Shown: positions 15,943 to 25,195 of the stretch, in pieces
Layout: every line of letters begins with the position of its first letter
Numbering within the stretch: the stretch's first letter is position 1
Assembly (NCBI RefSeq): GCF_900142135.1
Contig: NZ_FQZU01000011.1
Coordinates: forward strand, 60,334 to 124,333
Direction of reading: 5' to 3'
Length of the DNA stretch: 64,000 bases
Source of the DNA: Desulfatibacillum alkenivorans DSM 16219
Lineage (GTDB): Bacteria > Desulfobacterota > Desulfobacteria > Desulfobacterales > Desulfatibacillaceae
Notes under the pieces: generated by a model
What the model was told of the DNA's origin: nothing
Database searches by the model: none
What the model saw: only the letters and a program-made list of their open reading frames with translations
Translations under genes and position numbers: made by a program

Positions 15943-17322
15943 ATGCTGTCATACGATTTGATGACATTGTTGGATAAAAGCGCCGTGGAGCCGAGCATGG
16001 CTCTGGACGAAAACGGTCCCGGCCTGACGCGTTGGACATACTCCTGGCAGGCGTCGGAGCCCGTGCCCGTGCTGCAATGGCTTACCGGCTTCAAAACCGC
16101 CGAACAATTCTATTTTTCCGGCAAGAGCGGAGGCTATGAAGCGGCCGGCCTGGGCCAGGCCATGGTCATATCCGGCGATTCCCAGGAAAAAGCTGCGGCC
16201 GCGCTTTCCAGCCTGTGGGCGAGGCATCCCCAGGCCATGGCCTTTGGGGGGACCGCCTTTGAGCCGGACCAAAAACTGTCTCTGGAATGGACGGATTTCG
16301 GCCCGCTCCGGTTCACCATCCCCGTGGTGGAGTTGCGCCGAAACGGCTCAACCATGGAACTGGCTTTCAACCATTTCAGCGATCAGAATTTGACCGGGGC
16401 GGAAGCCAAGGCCGCATTGCAGGATAAAATCCGGGATCTGGAAGCAACCAGAACTAAGTCGGAGCACTCAGAAGAAACGTGGTGCTCCCGGGAGCAAATT
16501 CCCTCCCGCAAGGGCTGGAATGCCATGATCCTGAACGCCCTGGATAAGATCAAAAGCGGCGTCATCAATAAGGTGGTTTTATCCCGTAAAATGATCCTCA
16601 CCGCCCGGGAATCCTGGGACGCCGCGCCCATCCTTGCCCGCTTGGCGGAAGTCAAGGACGACTCATTCGTCTTTTTCTACAAAATCGCCGCGGACAAGGC
16701 CTTTTTCGGCCGCACCCCGGAGCGTTTGCTCAAGCTGGAAGGCCGGTCCATCAGCGTGGACGCCATTGCAGGCACCCGGCCCCGAGGGCGCGACGCGGGC
16801 GAGGACCTGGAATTTGAAAAGGAATTGCTGGACTCCCCCAAGGAGATGGAGGAGCACAGGATCGTCTCCCGGTACGTAGAGGAGCAGATGGACAAAATCG
16901 CCAGGGGCCTGCAAACCGAGCCCCGGGAATCCATCCTTAAATTGGGCGCCCTCCAGCATATTTTCACCCAGCATTGCGGCGAGTTGCGCAACGGGCACAA
17001 TGTTTTGGACACCCTGGCCTGCTTTCATCCCACGCCGGCCGTGGGGGGCCATCCGGCCCGGGAGGCGCGCAGCCTGATCCTGGAATGGGAGCCCCACCGC
17101 CGCGGCTGGTACGCAGGCCCCATCGGCTGGATGACCGGAGAAGGCGCCGAGTTCGCCGTGGGCATCCGATCCGCCCTGGCCGAGGGAAACCGGTTGCACG
17201 TTTTCGCCGGGGCGGGCATTGTGGAGGAATCGGACCCGGATTCCGAATGGTTGGAGACCGAAAACAAAATGCAGACCATCACCCGGGCCTCCGGCCTTTC
17301 GCCCCAAAAGGGAGAGTGCTGA
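15943..17322 (+). CDS. menF: Isochorismate synthase
   Basis: This 459-residue chorismate-utilising enzyme isomerises chorismate to isochorismate, the entry step to menaquinone. The C-terminal catalytic half shows NKVVLSRKM, DAIAGTRPRGRD, FTQHCGELRN, HPTPAVGGHP, GWYAGPIGW and AGAGIVEESDPDSEW, the MenF/EntC series. The length and the menD gene starting on the next base favour MenF over a pathway-specific siderophore enzyme. The N-terminal third is poorly conserved. No ideal ribosome site precedes the ATG at 15943, and the ATG at 15961 is an alternative. Confidence 0.92.
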   Translation: MLSYDLMTLLDKSAVEPSMALDENGPGLTRWTYSWQASEPVPVLQWLTGFKTAEQFYFSGKSGGYEAAGLGQAMVISGDSQEKAAAALSSLWARHPQAMAFGGTAFEPDQKLSLEWTDFGPLRFTIPVVELRRNGSTMELAFNHFSDQNLTGAEAKAALQDKIRDLEATRTKSEHSEETWCSREQIPSRKGWNAMILNALDKIKSGVINKVVLSRKMILTARESWDAAPILARLAEVKDDSFVFFYKIAADKAFFGRTPERLLKLEGRSISVDAIAGTRPRGRDAGEDLEFEKELLDSPKEMEEHRIVSRYVEEQMDKIARGLQTEPRESILKLGALQHIFTQHCGELRNGHNVLDTLACFHPTPAVGGHPAREARSLILEWEPHRRGWYAGPIGWMTGEGAEFAVGIRSALAEGNRLHVFAGAGIVEESDPDSEWLETENKMQTITRASGLSPQKGEC

Positions 17323-19044
17323 ATGGCGCTATTACGCCGGAACATGAACGTGTTGTGGTCGTCCGTGCTGGTGGAGGAGCTGCGCCGCAACGGGCTGGAC
17401 GCCTTTTTCGTCTCTCCCGGCAATCGAAACGCCCCCCTGGTTTCCGCCCTGGCTTATAATGACTCGGTTCGAAAATTTTCCTGCATGGACGAACGGGGCG
17501 CCGCCTACCGCGCTTTGGGATACGCCAAGGCCACCGGCAAGCCCGGCGTGCTGACGTGCACCTCGGGCACGGCTCTGGCCAATTACCACCCGGCTGTCAT
17601 CGAGGCCTTTCGCGACGAGCTGCCCCTGATGGTTATAAGCGCGGACCGCCCGCCGGAACTCACCGGCAGCGACGCAAACCAGACCATCTACCAGGAAAAC
17701 CTGTACGGCGCCTTTTGCCTGGAAAGCCTGAACCTACCCTGCCCCGATCCGGACTATCCCCTGGACGCCTTGGCCGCCAAGATCTGCCACATCGCCCAGA
17801 AAAAAAACGGGCCGGTGCATATCAACATCCGGTTTCGAGACCCCCTGATTCCCATGGAAGCGCCGTCCGGCCCGGTTCCCCAAGCCGTGCTGGACGCGGC
17901 CGAACAATATTTTAAAAATGGCGCCCCGGCCGCGTTTTATCCCTTGGTGCAGGCCTCCTGCCCGGATTTGTCCGCCGTGGAAAGCATCCTGAAAAAGGCC
18001 CAACGCGGCCTGCTGGTCATTGGGCGTTTGGAAAACAACGATGACCGGCAAGGCGCCGCGGCCTTGGCGCCCATGCTGGGTTGGCCTGTCTTTTGCGACA
18101 TCGCCTCCTCCTTAAAGGGCGCGGTGGGGGATCGTGAAATTTTTTCCCTGGACCACCCCAAGGCCCTGGCTTTGGTGAACGATTACGCACCGGACGTCAT
18201 TCTGCAATTGGGCTCAGGCCTGGTTTCCAAGCATTATTACGCGGCGATTCTAAAAGGCGGCGCAAAATACATCATCCAGGTTTGCCCCCGGCGTGAGCAT
18301 CGAGACCCGTCCTTTAAGGTCAACATCAAAATCAAGGCGGGCGTGGGAGATTTTTTCAATTCCCTGGACGACATAACAAACCTTTTGCAGGATGCGGAGG
18401 CGGCCGAGTCCCTGGTGCAGGCTGCGGAGCAGGTACGAACGGATCTGACAGCCGCAACGCCCCGGGACGCGCTCAGCTTTCCCTTGATCGCCGGCATTAT
18501 CAATCAAAACATCCCGGGGGACGAGGCTCTTTTTCCCGGCAACTCCAACGCCATCCGGGCTTTTGACATGGCCTGGCCGGCGTCTGCTCAGGGCGTGCAG
18601 GTTGTGACCAACCGGGGCGTGAGCGGGATTGAGGGAAACTTGGCGACCAGCCTGGGATTCGCCGAAGGCTCGGGTAAACGGGTTACGGCCGTAATCGGCG
18701 ACGTATCCATGCTGCACGACCTCAACTCCCTGGCCATGGTAAGTCAAAGCCAGGCAAGCGTGATCCTCATCATCGTCAACAACCGGGGCGGCCGGATTTT
18801 CGAGCGTCTGCCCATCCGGGATTTCCCAGAGATCGCTGATCCCATGATGACCACGCCCCATGGCTTTGATTTTTCCCGCGCCGCGGCCATGTTTTCGCTG
18901 CCTTACGCCAAGGCCGAAACGCCGGACAAACTGAAAAAGGCCTACAAGGAGGCCCTCAGTGAGGGCGGCAGCCGGGTTATCGAAGTCATGCTCGACCCGG
19001 AAAAAGACCTGGAAGTATTCACCGCCAGGAAGAGCATTAGGTAA
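17323..19044 (+). CDS. menD: 2-succinyl-5-enolpyruvyl-6-hydroxy-3-cyclohexene-1-carboxylate synthase
   Basis: This 573-residue ThDP enzyme joins isochorismate with the succinyl semialdehyde unit from 2-oxoglutarate. The N-terminus has ELRRNGLDAFFVSPGNRNAPL, as in other MenD proteins, and the conserved TSGTALANYHPAVIEA and SADRPPEL segments. The ThDP/Mg site is GDVSMLHDLNSL near residue 465, with NNRGGRIFERLP after it. It begins on the base after the menF stop, so translation is probably coupled. Repeat DNA follows. Confidence 0.95.
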   Translation: MALLRRNMNVLWSSVLVEELRRNGLDAFFVSPGNRNAPLVSALAYNDSVRKFSCMDERGAAYRALGYAKATGKPGVLTCTSGTALANYHPAVIEAFRDELPLMVISADRPPELTGSDANQTIYQENLYGAFCLESLNLPCPDPDYPLDALAAKICHIAQKKNGPVHINIRFRDPLIPMEAPSGPVPQAVLDAAEQYFKNGAPAAFYPLVQASCPDLSAVESILKKAQRGLLVIGRLENNDDRQGAAALAPMLGWPVFCDIASSLKGAVGDREIFSLDHPKALALVNDYAPDVILQLGSGLVSKHYYAAILKGGAKYIIQVCPRREHRDPSFKVNIKIKAGVGDFFNSLDDITNLLQDAEAAESLVQAAEQVRTDLTAATPRDALSFPLIAGIINQNIPGDEALFPGNSNAIRAFDMAWPASAQGVQVVTNRGVSGIEGNLATSLGFAEGSGKRVTAVIGDVSMLHDLNSLAMVSQSQASVILIIVNNRGGRIFERLPIRDFPEIADPMMTTPHGFDFSRAAAMFSLPYAKAETPDKLKKAYKEALSEGGSRVIEVMLDPEKDLEVFTARKSIR

Positions 19045-19100
19045 AGGGCATGGGGTCAAATCTACGTTTGACGTTTGAGCCTGTGCAAAGCCGTTTTTGG

Positions 19101-19423
19101 GTTCCCCGTGGGAATGCCTGCGGGCGCTTGATTCGCCTTATAATTGACTCTATTAGGCAGAATAGCGCAATCGTTGGGTTTCGTGCATAAATAATTGGGT
19201 TCAGGACTCGCTTAAACAATGAGTTCCGCACCGCCCTTGGAAAGGCTTTACAAACTCTACCCAACCTACGACTTTTCTTAACGCGACGTAGGTTGGGTTG
19301 AGCTTGCGAAACCCAACAAAATATTATGGTTGGCCGATCGCTTCCAAACTTTCAAGAAATGGATGCGGCGGCCCGATTTGATGCAAACAACGCGTTCCCA
19401 CGGTCCCCGTGGGAACGCATACG
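19101..19423 (+). repeat. Composite A-B-A repeat, copy 2
   Basis: A degenerate family A hairpin (19101-19122), a family B element (ends CGTTGGGTTTCG near 19172 and GCGAAACCCAAC at 19306-19317), then a family A hairpin with perfect GCGTTCCCACGG/CCGTGGGAACGC arms (19392-19423). After it the unit's starting sequence partly recurs, suggesting an ancestral tandem arrangement. It fills the gap between menD and menB. Confidence 0.8.
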
Positions 19424-19526
19424 AACGTTTGATACACCGTATGAATGACCTTTAATAACGCAGTTCCAAAAAATATAAAAGATACGCTTCCACGAAAGGC
19501 ATGGGAGCAAAACAAGGGAGGACAAC

Positions 19527-20417
19527 GTGGTTTCCGAAATATTCAACCCCGACTTATGGGACGAGGTTCCTGGTTTCGGCTTCAAGGACATTACCTATCA
19601 TCGCGCCAAGGATCAGGGTACGGTGCGCATTGCCTTCAACCGCCCCGAGGTGAGAAACGCGTTCCGCCCCGGCACCGTGGACGAGTTATTCTCGGCCCTG
19701 GATCACGCCCGCATGACCACGGACGTGGGCGTGGTGCTATTGACCGGGAACGGCCCCTCGCCCAAGGACGGAGGCTGGGCCTTTTGCTCGGGCGGAGACC
19801 AGCGGATTCGCGGCAAGGACGGCTATAAATACGAAGGCGCCGAAGGCATCGACCCCGGCCGTTTGGGCCGTTTGCACATCCTGGAATGCCAAAGGCTCAT
19901 CCGCTTCATGCCCAAGATCGTGGTGGCCGTGGTTCCGGGCTGGGCCGCGGGCGGCGGACACAGCTTGCACGTGGTGTGCGATTTGACCATCGCGTCCAAG
20001 GAGCACGCCGTGTTCAAGCAGACAGATCCTGACGTGGCCAGCTTTGACTCGGGCTACGGCTCGGCTTATCTCGCCAGGCAGGTGGGCCAGAAGCGCGCCA
20101 GGGAGATCTTTTTCCTGGGCCTGGACTACTCTGCACAGGAAGCCTTTGAAATGGGCGCGGTCAACAAGGTGGTTCCTCACGCGGAACTGGAGGACGTAGC
20201 CCTGGAATGGGCGAAAATCATGAACGCCAAGTCGCCCACGGCCATGCGCATGCTCAAGTTCGGGTTCAACCTGCCGGACGACGGCCTGGTGGGCCAGCAG
20301 TTGTTCGCCGGGGAGGCTACTCGTCTGGCCTACGGCACGGACGAAGCCGCCGAAGGCCGGGACGCCTTTGTGGAAAAACGGCCCAAGGATTTTTCCAAGT
20401 TCCCCTGGCATTATTAA
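19527..20417 (+). CDS. menB: 1,4-dihydroxy-2-naphthoyl-CoA synthase
   Basis: This 296-residue crotonase-fold enzyme closes the second ring of o-succinylbenzoyl-CoA. The oxyanion-hole residues lie in WAFCSGGDQRIRG and PGWAAGGGHSL. The segment QTDPDVASFDSGYGSAYLA carries Asp after QT, as in the Mycobacterium-type enzyme, where the E. coli-type enzyme has Gly and needs bicarbonate. I therefore predict a bicarbonate-independent form. The start is GTG at 19527, chosen for GGGAGG 6 nt upstream. It is separated from menD by the composite repeat, so it probably has its own promoter. Confidence 0.94.
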   Translation: MVSEIFNPDLWDEVPGFGFKDITYHRAKDQGTVRIAFNRPEVRNAFRPGTVDELFSALDHARMTTDVGVVLLTGNGPSPKDGGWAFCSGGDQRIRGKDGYKYEGAEGIDPGRLGRLHILECQRLIRFMPKIVVAVVPGWAAGGGHSLHVVCDLTIASKEHAVFKQTDPDVASFDSGYGSAYLARQVGQKRAREIFFLGLDYSAQEAFEMGAVNKVVPHAELEDVALEWAKIMNAKSPTAMRMLKFGFNLPDDGLVGQQLFAGEATRLAYGTDEAAEGRDAFVEKRPKDFSKFPWHY

Positions 20418-20440
20418 CGGTCATGATTGTAATGATTTTG

Positions 20441-20512
20441 GGGGACATGAACTTATCTCTGCAAAAAAGATAAGACCGCCAAACAGGCGCGTGAGATAAG
20501 TATCGCGTCCCC
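20441..20512. repeat. Competing inverted repeats between menB and menA
   Basis: ACTTATCTC (20451-20459) can pair with GAGATAAGT (20493-20501), extended by GGGGAC (20441-20446) and GTCCCC (20507-20512). The same left arm can instead pair with AGATAAG (20468-20474), leaving CGCC/GGCG (20477-20489) as a small hairpin. It may be a REP-type element or a regulatory RNA switch. Confidence 0.5.
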
Positions 20513-20581
20513 GCAAAATCAACGCTGAAATCATCTAAGAAACTGCAACTCTGCATTAACGATTATAGAAAAAATTTTGTT

Positions 20582-21460
20582 ATGAACGATCAAACAAAAC
20601 ACTGGATCATGGCAATCAGGCCCCGGACCCTTCCGGCCGGGGCGGCGCCGGTCATTCTCGGCCTGGGCCTGGCCTGGGAGCAAGGCCTGTGCTGGTGGGC
20701 CGCCGCGGCCGCCTTGGCCTGCTGCATTTTCATGCAGATCGGCGCAAACCTGGTGAACGACTACTTCGACTACGCCCACGGCGTGGATGACAAAGACCGC
20801 CTGGGACCGGACCGGGTGACCCAGCAGGGACTGATTCCGCCCGGACAGGTCAAGGCCGCGTTCATCGCGTGTTTCGCCGCCGCCTTTCTGCTGGGAGTCG
20901 CCCTGGCCGTGCGCGGAGGATTGCCCATCGTCATCATCGGCCTGGCCTCCATTGCCTTCGCCTATTTATATACCGGCGGCCCCAAGCCTTTGTCCTACCT
21001 GGGCCTTGGCGAGGCCCTGGCCTTTCTATTTTTCGGACCCGTTGCCGTGGGCGGAACCTATTATCTTCAAACCTTGGAGATTTCCAAGACCGTCATCGTC
21101 GCCGGCATGGGGCCGGGCTTTTTGGCCGCCATGCTCATGTCGGTGAACAATCTGCGGGACATAGCCTCGGACACCCGCACGGGCAAACGCACCGTGGCCG
21201 TCATGCTGGGAGAGCGCCGCGCCCGGATTTTCTCCCTGAGCCTGCTTCTTTTTTCGTGGCTCATGCCTTTGATCTACCTGGGAGAGCATCCGGCAAAACT
21301 CATCGTGATTGCGGCGCCTTTGTCCGCTCAGCTTTTTAAAGACCACTGGCGGGCTATTTCCAATGCGCCTTTGGACAAAAAAATGAACTTGGTTTTGGCC
21401 GCCACAGGCCAATACGCCTTTGTATACTCTTTGCTTTTCGCCATAGGAGTCGCCGTTTGA
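20582..21460 (+). CDS. menA: 1,4-dihydroxy-2-naphthoate polyprenyltransferase
   Basis: This 292-residue integral membrane prenyltransferase of the UbiA superfamily attaches the isoprenoid tail to DHNA. The first Asp-rich motif is NDYFDYAHGVD near residue 60. The second is RDIASDTRTGKRT near residue 197, the MenA-type 'NNxRDxxxDxxxGKxT' (NNLRDIASDTRTGKRT). About eight to nine transmembrane helices are expected. Its stop overlaps the menC start, so both are translated from one mRNA. Confidence 0.94.
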   Translation: MNDQTKHWIMAIRPRTLPAGAAPVILGLGLAWEQGLCWWAAAAALACCIFMQIGANLVNDYFDYAHGVDDKDRLGPDRVTQQGLIPPGQVKAAFIACFAAAFLLGVALAVRGGLPIVIIGLASIAFAYLYTGGPKPLSYLGLGEALAFLFFGPVAVGGTYYLQTLEISKTVIVAGMGPGFLAAMLMSVNNLRDIASDTRTGKRTVAVMLGERRARIFSLSLLLFSWLMPLIYLGEHPAKLIVIAAPLSAQLFKDHWRAISNAPLDKKMNLVLAATGQYAFVYSLLFAIGVAV

Positions 21461-22491
21461 ATCTTCGCGACATGCAGCTTTTTCATTATTCTATTCCGTT
21501 CGCCGCCCCCATACGCGTGGGAGGGCGGACATTGGACAAGCGGGAAGGACTGCAAGTTGCAATTTCCGACGACCAAGGCCGTACAGGCTGGGGCGAGGCG
21601 GCCCCCCTGCCCGGCCTGGATTCCATTTCCCTGGACCAGTGCCAGGGGGAATTGCGCCCGATCAGGAAAGCCCTTGCAGGCCAGACCTTGAATTGGAATT
21701 CCTTTTCCTTGACCGCTCCCATGTTGGGCCTTTTGCCTGGAATCATGGGACTTAGCGCTATTTCCGCCTTTGGCCTGGAAAGCGCCCTGGCCTGGCTCGG
21801 CTTATGCTCCGGGCTATGGAGTATTACAGCCGCTGATGAGTTAAAAATAGCCGTCAACGGCTTGTTCGTCCCTTCGCCCGATCCCGGCAGGCTTCCGGCT
21901 CAGGCAAAACAACTCAAGGCCTCGGGATTTTCCACGGTAAAAATAAAAATCGGCCGCATGGATCCCAGGGAGGAAATCCGCCGAATCCTGGAATTGAACT
22001 CCCTTTTCGACCATAAATTGACCCTGCGGCTGGACGCCAACCGAACTTTGGATCCGGCCCAATATCAGGCTTATTACAAGGCCCTAAAGCATCTGAATGT
22101 TGAGTACGTGGAAGAGCCGCTACGGCCGGAGTTCGGCTTTTTTGAGGCCGCCCAAATCCCCTGGCCCCTGGCTTTGGACGAGTCCCTGGAATCTTATGCA
22201 ATTCCGGATGATCCATTTCCTGAATCCCTGGGCGCGGTCATCCTCAAGCCGGGATCGTTCCAGGGGGTGCACGGCATGGCCCAGGCCATGGAGCGGTTCA
22301 ACAAGCAAGGGATCAAAACCGTGCTAAGCTCCTCGTTCAATGGCGCAACGGGGATGTCCATGCTGGGGCTGCTGGCGCATCATTACGCGCCGGAAACCGC
22401 CCACGGCCTGGATACCTTGAAGTATTTTTCAAAACAGATGTTTTTTCACAGGATGCATATAGTGGATGGCCGTATGCAAATCCCTGTTTAA
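21457..22491 (+). CDS. menC: o-Succinylbenzoate synthase
   Basis: This 344-residue enolase-superfamily enzyme dehydrates SHCHC to o-succinylbenzoate. The barrel carries the general-acid/base Lys in VKIKIGR, the metal ligands in LRLDANRT, YVEEPL and LALDES, and the second Lys in VILKPGS, all in the correct order. The annotated start is TTG at 21457, overlapping the menA stop as TTGA. ATG at 21469 is an alternative four codons in. Repeat DNA of family C follows before menE. Confidence 0.92.
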   Translation: MNLRDMQLFHYSIPFAAPIRVGGRTLDKREGLQVAISDDQGRTGWGEAAPLPGLDSISLDQCQGELRPIRKALAGQTLNWNSFSLTAPMLGLLPGIMGLSAISAFGLESALAWLGLCSGLWSITAADELKIAVNGLFVPSPDPGRLPAQAKQLKASGFSTVKIKIGRMDPREEIRRILELNSLFDHKLTLRLDANRTLDPAQYQAYYKALKHLNVEYVEEPLRPEFGFFEAAQIPWPLALDESLESYAIPDDPFPESLGAVILKPGSFQGVHGMAQAMERFNKQGIKTVLSSSFNGATGMSMLGLLAHHYAPETAHGLDTLKYFSKQMFFHRMHIVDGRMQIPV

Positions 22492-22532
22492 ACAAAAGGA
22501 ATGCCATGGGCCGCTCCTGTAAACGACCTGGA

Positions 22533-22622
22533 AAAACACTGGGGCCCCGTTTCCGCACTGGAATCATGATGATTACAAAACCGCCGCAATCTCCATGCCC
22601 CAGGGCTGCATGGGGATGACGG
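22533..22622 (-). repeat. Family C repeat, copy C4 (diverged)
   Basis: Minus-strand copy. It shares CCCCGTTTCCG, ATGATGATT, CCGCCGCAATC and GGGGATGACGG with the reverse complement of copy C2 at 6057-6154. It lies in the menC-menE gap. Confidence 0.6.
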
Positions 22623-22721
22623 ATGACTGGGGTGTCATCAGCCAAAGGAGCTTGGATGCTTTCTCGCAACCTGGCAACCGAGCGACAAGCGCCCTTTGCT
22701 CTTTGTTTAACCCCAAAAGAT

Positions 22722-22783
22722 CGTCATCCCCGCAAGAGCGATCCGCGTTTTGAGATCGCTCGCAAGCGGGGACCCAGCGTCTT
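22722..22783 (+). repeat. Family C repeat, copy C3
   Basis: CGTCATCCCCGCAAGAGCGA at the start and GCGGGGACCCAGCGTCTT at the end. The inner parts GAGCGATC and GATCGCTC pair, so the unit folds into one long hairpin. It is the cleanest family C copy and lies 60 nt before the menE ATG. Confidence 0.75.
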
Positions 22784-22844
22784 AAGGGGGCGGCGGGAGC
22801 TGCGATTGCCGCCCATTTTGACTTGGCTTTATCAAGGAACGAAT

Positions 22845-24275
22845 ATGCCCCTGCCCTTTATCGACCATCACAACCGGCTGAACCTTAAGGCCTTGTTTGA
22901 CGCCTATGGCGGCGCCCCCGCCTTGATTTCAAAGTCCCAAGCCCTCAGCTTTAATTTGGTTAAAGCCGGCCTGCAACGGGTTATCTTCAACCTCGAAAAC
23001 CTGGGCGTCAAGCAGGGGCAATTGCTGTGCATCCACGCGCCCAACTCCCTGGATCATATTTACCTGTTTCTGGCTTCCTGGGTCATGGGCTTTACCTACG
23101 CGGCCCTGGATCCCAAAGGGCCTTTGGGAAAAATTCCGGCGGGCCTCAAACCGGATGTGGTGGTATCGCCAGGCGATGCCGCGCCTTGGCCATGCCCCGT
23201 GATTTCGCCCCATGAACTGCACGCTCCGGCGCCCGCAGCGCCCCCTCCTTTAAGCGCCATCCCCCTGGACCGGGAATGCTCCGTCATTTTCACCTCGGGC
23301 AGCACAGGCGCCCCCAAGGGCGTGGTTCACACCGCCGGGAATTTTTATTACAGTGCCCTGGGTTCCGTGGAATTTTTCGGCCTGGATCACAACGACTCCT
23401 GGCTGGTGAGCCTGCCTTTATTTCACGTGGGCGGCATGCTGATTTTCATCCGCACCATGCTCTGCGGCGGAATCGCCCTGATGCACGACAATCCGGGAGA
23501 TCTGGCCCCGGCGGTTTTACAAAGCAGGCCCACGATCCTTTCCGTGGTGCCCGCCCAATTGCAACGGCTCATGGACGATCCAAAAACCATAAAGGCCCTG
23601 GCAGCCTGCAAGGCCGTTTTGCTGGGAGGCGCGCCGTGCCCCGCTCCGCTTATTGAAAAGGCCTTGGACGCCGATATCCCCGTCCTGCCCACCTACGGCT
23701 CCACCGAGGCCTGCGCCATGGTCACGGCGGTGAGGCCCGGATCCCAGCGGCATGTGCATTTTACGGCCGGCAAGGTTTTGCCATACCGAAAAGTTTCTCT
23801 TGCTGATGACGGAACCATTGCCATCGGCGGCGAGACCCTGTTCAAGCATTACATCGTGGACGGCAAGCCGGAGCATGTTCTGATGGACGGCGAATTCCGC
23901 ACTGCGGATTTGGGGGAATGGGACCCGGACGGCAACCTGAAAATCACAGGCAGGCGGGATCTTGTTTTCATCTCGGGCGGCGAGAACATCAACCCGGCTG
24001 AAATCGAAAAGGCCCTGACGGAAACCGGCCTGGTTCTGGAAGCCGTGGCGGTTCCCGTGGATGACGATGTTTTCGGCCAGGTTCCCTGGGCCTTCGCCAT
24101 GACCGAAAAGGAATTGGATCAGGAGCAAATCAAGGCGGCTTTGAAAAAAATCCTGCCGTCCTACAAAATTCCCAAAAAAATCCTGCCCCTGGCCCCCGGC
24201 ATGGGGCGAAAAGGGGTCAAACGGGACCGCAAGGCCCTGCAAAAAATCGCGGCGGACACGGCGAAAAAACCATGA
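22845..24275 (+). CDS. menE: o-Succinylbenzoate-CoA ligase
   Basis: This 476-residue acyl-adenylate enzyme activates o-succinylbenzoate with ATP and CoA. The P-loop is FTSGSTGAPKG near residue 147. YGSTEACAM near 285 and GRRDLVFISGGENINP near 368 are the A5 and A8-type motifs, and the C-terminal GRKGVKRDRK carries the catalytic Lys. The frame is open from 22623, but that part is family C repeat DNA. ATG at 22845 has AAGGA 6 nt upstream and gives the normal length. It overlaps menH by four bases. Confidence 0.92.
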   Translation: MPLPFIDHHNRLNLKALFDAYGGAPALISKSQALSFNLVKAGLQRVIFNLENLGVKQGQLLCIHAPNSLDHIYLFLASWVMGFTYAALDPKGPLGKIPAGLKPDVVVSPGDAAPWPCPVISPHELHAPAPAAPPPLSAIPLDRECSVIFTSGSTGAPKGVVHTAGNFYYSALGSVEFFGLDHNDSWLVSLPLFHVGGMLIFIRTMLCGGIALMHDNPGDLAPAVLQSRPTILSVVPAQLQRLMDDPKTIKALAACKAVLLGGAPCPAPLIEKALDADIPVLPTYGSTEACAMVTAVRPGSQRHVHFTAGKVLPYRKVSLADDGTIAIGGETLFKHYIVDGKPEHVLMDGEFRTADLGEWDPDGNLKITGRRDLVFISGGENINPAEIEKALTETGLVLEAVAVPVDDDVFGQVPWAFAMTEKELDQEQIKAALKKILPSYKIPKKILPLAPGMGRKGVKRDRKALQKIAADTAKKP

Positions 24276-25075
24276 AACTCCACGCCCAAACATACGGCGA
24301 CCCGCAAAATCCGCCCCTGGTCATGCTTCACGGATTCATGGGCCGGGGCCAATCCTTTGCGCCCCTGATCCCCTTGCTGAAGCCGCACTTCTTCCTGACA
24401 ACCCTGGACCTGCCCGGCCACGGCCGTTCCTTATTTTCCCAAACGCCCCAGTCCCTTTGGCCGAAAAGATTTGAAGACGCGGGCAGGCTGGTCCTAAAAT
24501 CCCTTGATGAAATAGAGATAAAATCCTTTTTCCTCTACGGCTATTCCATGGGCGGCCGGATCGCCCAGCAAGTCTGCCTTTTGGCGCCCGATCGCGTCCG
24601 CCGTTTGATTCTGGAATCCGCAGGCCTGGGAATTCCCGGCCTTGAAGAACGAAAAGTCCGCAAGCAAAAGGACGACGCCCTGCTGGCCAACATAAAGACC
24701 GCCGGGGATTTCCGCAGATTCCTGGACAAATGGCATCGCCTGCCCCTTTTTTGCACCCTATGGGACTCTCCGCTTCTGCCCGGCCTCACGGCCTCCAAAC
24801 AAAAAAATAACGTGACGGATCTTGCCCGGGCCCTTAAAGTCCTGGGCGTGGGAAATCACCCGTGGTTCGGGCCGGACCTGGCGAAACTTGACGTTCCCAT
24901 AACCTATATCTACGGTGAAAAGGACGCCAGGTACTCCCAGGAGGCGCAAAAAGCCATTGAAATAATTCCAAGACTAAACCCGGCCCCGTTCCCCGGCGCC
25001 TCCCACAACGTCCATATTCAGTTTCCGGCCCAAGCGGCCGAAACCATAATCAAGGCCTCAGGCCTGACTCCATAG
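24272..25075 (+). CDS. menH: SHCHC synthase (alpha/beta hydrolase fold)
   Basis: This 267-residue alpha/beta-fold lyase removes pyruvate from SEPHCHC to give SHCHC. LHGFMGRGQSFAPL near residue 20 supplies the oxyanion region, GYSMGGRIA carries the nucleophilic Ser near residue 91, and the C-terminal GASHNVHIQFP carries the His. The start overlaps the menE stop as ATGA. MenH is the last men gene here; the DHNA-CoA thioesterase and the menaquinone methyltransferase are not in the window. Confidence 0.88.
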   Translation: MKLHAQTYGDPQNPPLVMLHGFMGRGQSFAPLIPLLKPHFFLTTLDLPGHGRSLFSQTPQSLWPKRFEDAGRLVLKSLDEIEIKSFFLYGYSMGGRIAQQVCLLAPDRVRRLILESAGLGIPGLEERKVRKQKDDALLANIKTAGDFRRFLDKWHRLPLFCTLWDSPLLPGLTASKQKNNVTDLARALKVLGVGNHPWFGPDLAKLDVPITYIYGEKDARYSQEAQKAIEIIPRLNPAPFPGASHNVHIQFPAQAAETIIKASGLTP

Positions 25076-25129
25076 GCCCGCTCCATTCGCCCTTTCGGCC
25101 CGGAATCGGCGGGGCTTATCCGAAAACGC

Positions 25130-25157
25130 TTGCCAATTTCCGGGAAAGTGGTACTAT
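25130..25157 (+). promoter_or_regulatory. Promoter of the HD-domain gene
   Basis: TTGCCA (25130-25135) and TACTAT (25152-25157) with a 16-nt spacer, about 35 nt before the chosen ATG at 25196. A protein start at 25130 would fall inside this promoter, which supports the shorter gene. Confidence 0.5.
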
Positions 25158-25195
25158 TTTTCACAAACTCGCGACCCATCCCCCTTCGGAGAGAT

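Noticed and set aside
15707-15961. 84-codon frame just before menF
   Set aside because: It has only a TTG start without ribosome site, overlaps the menF promoter and start, and has no recognisable content.
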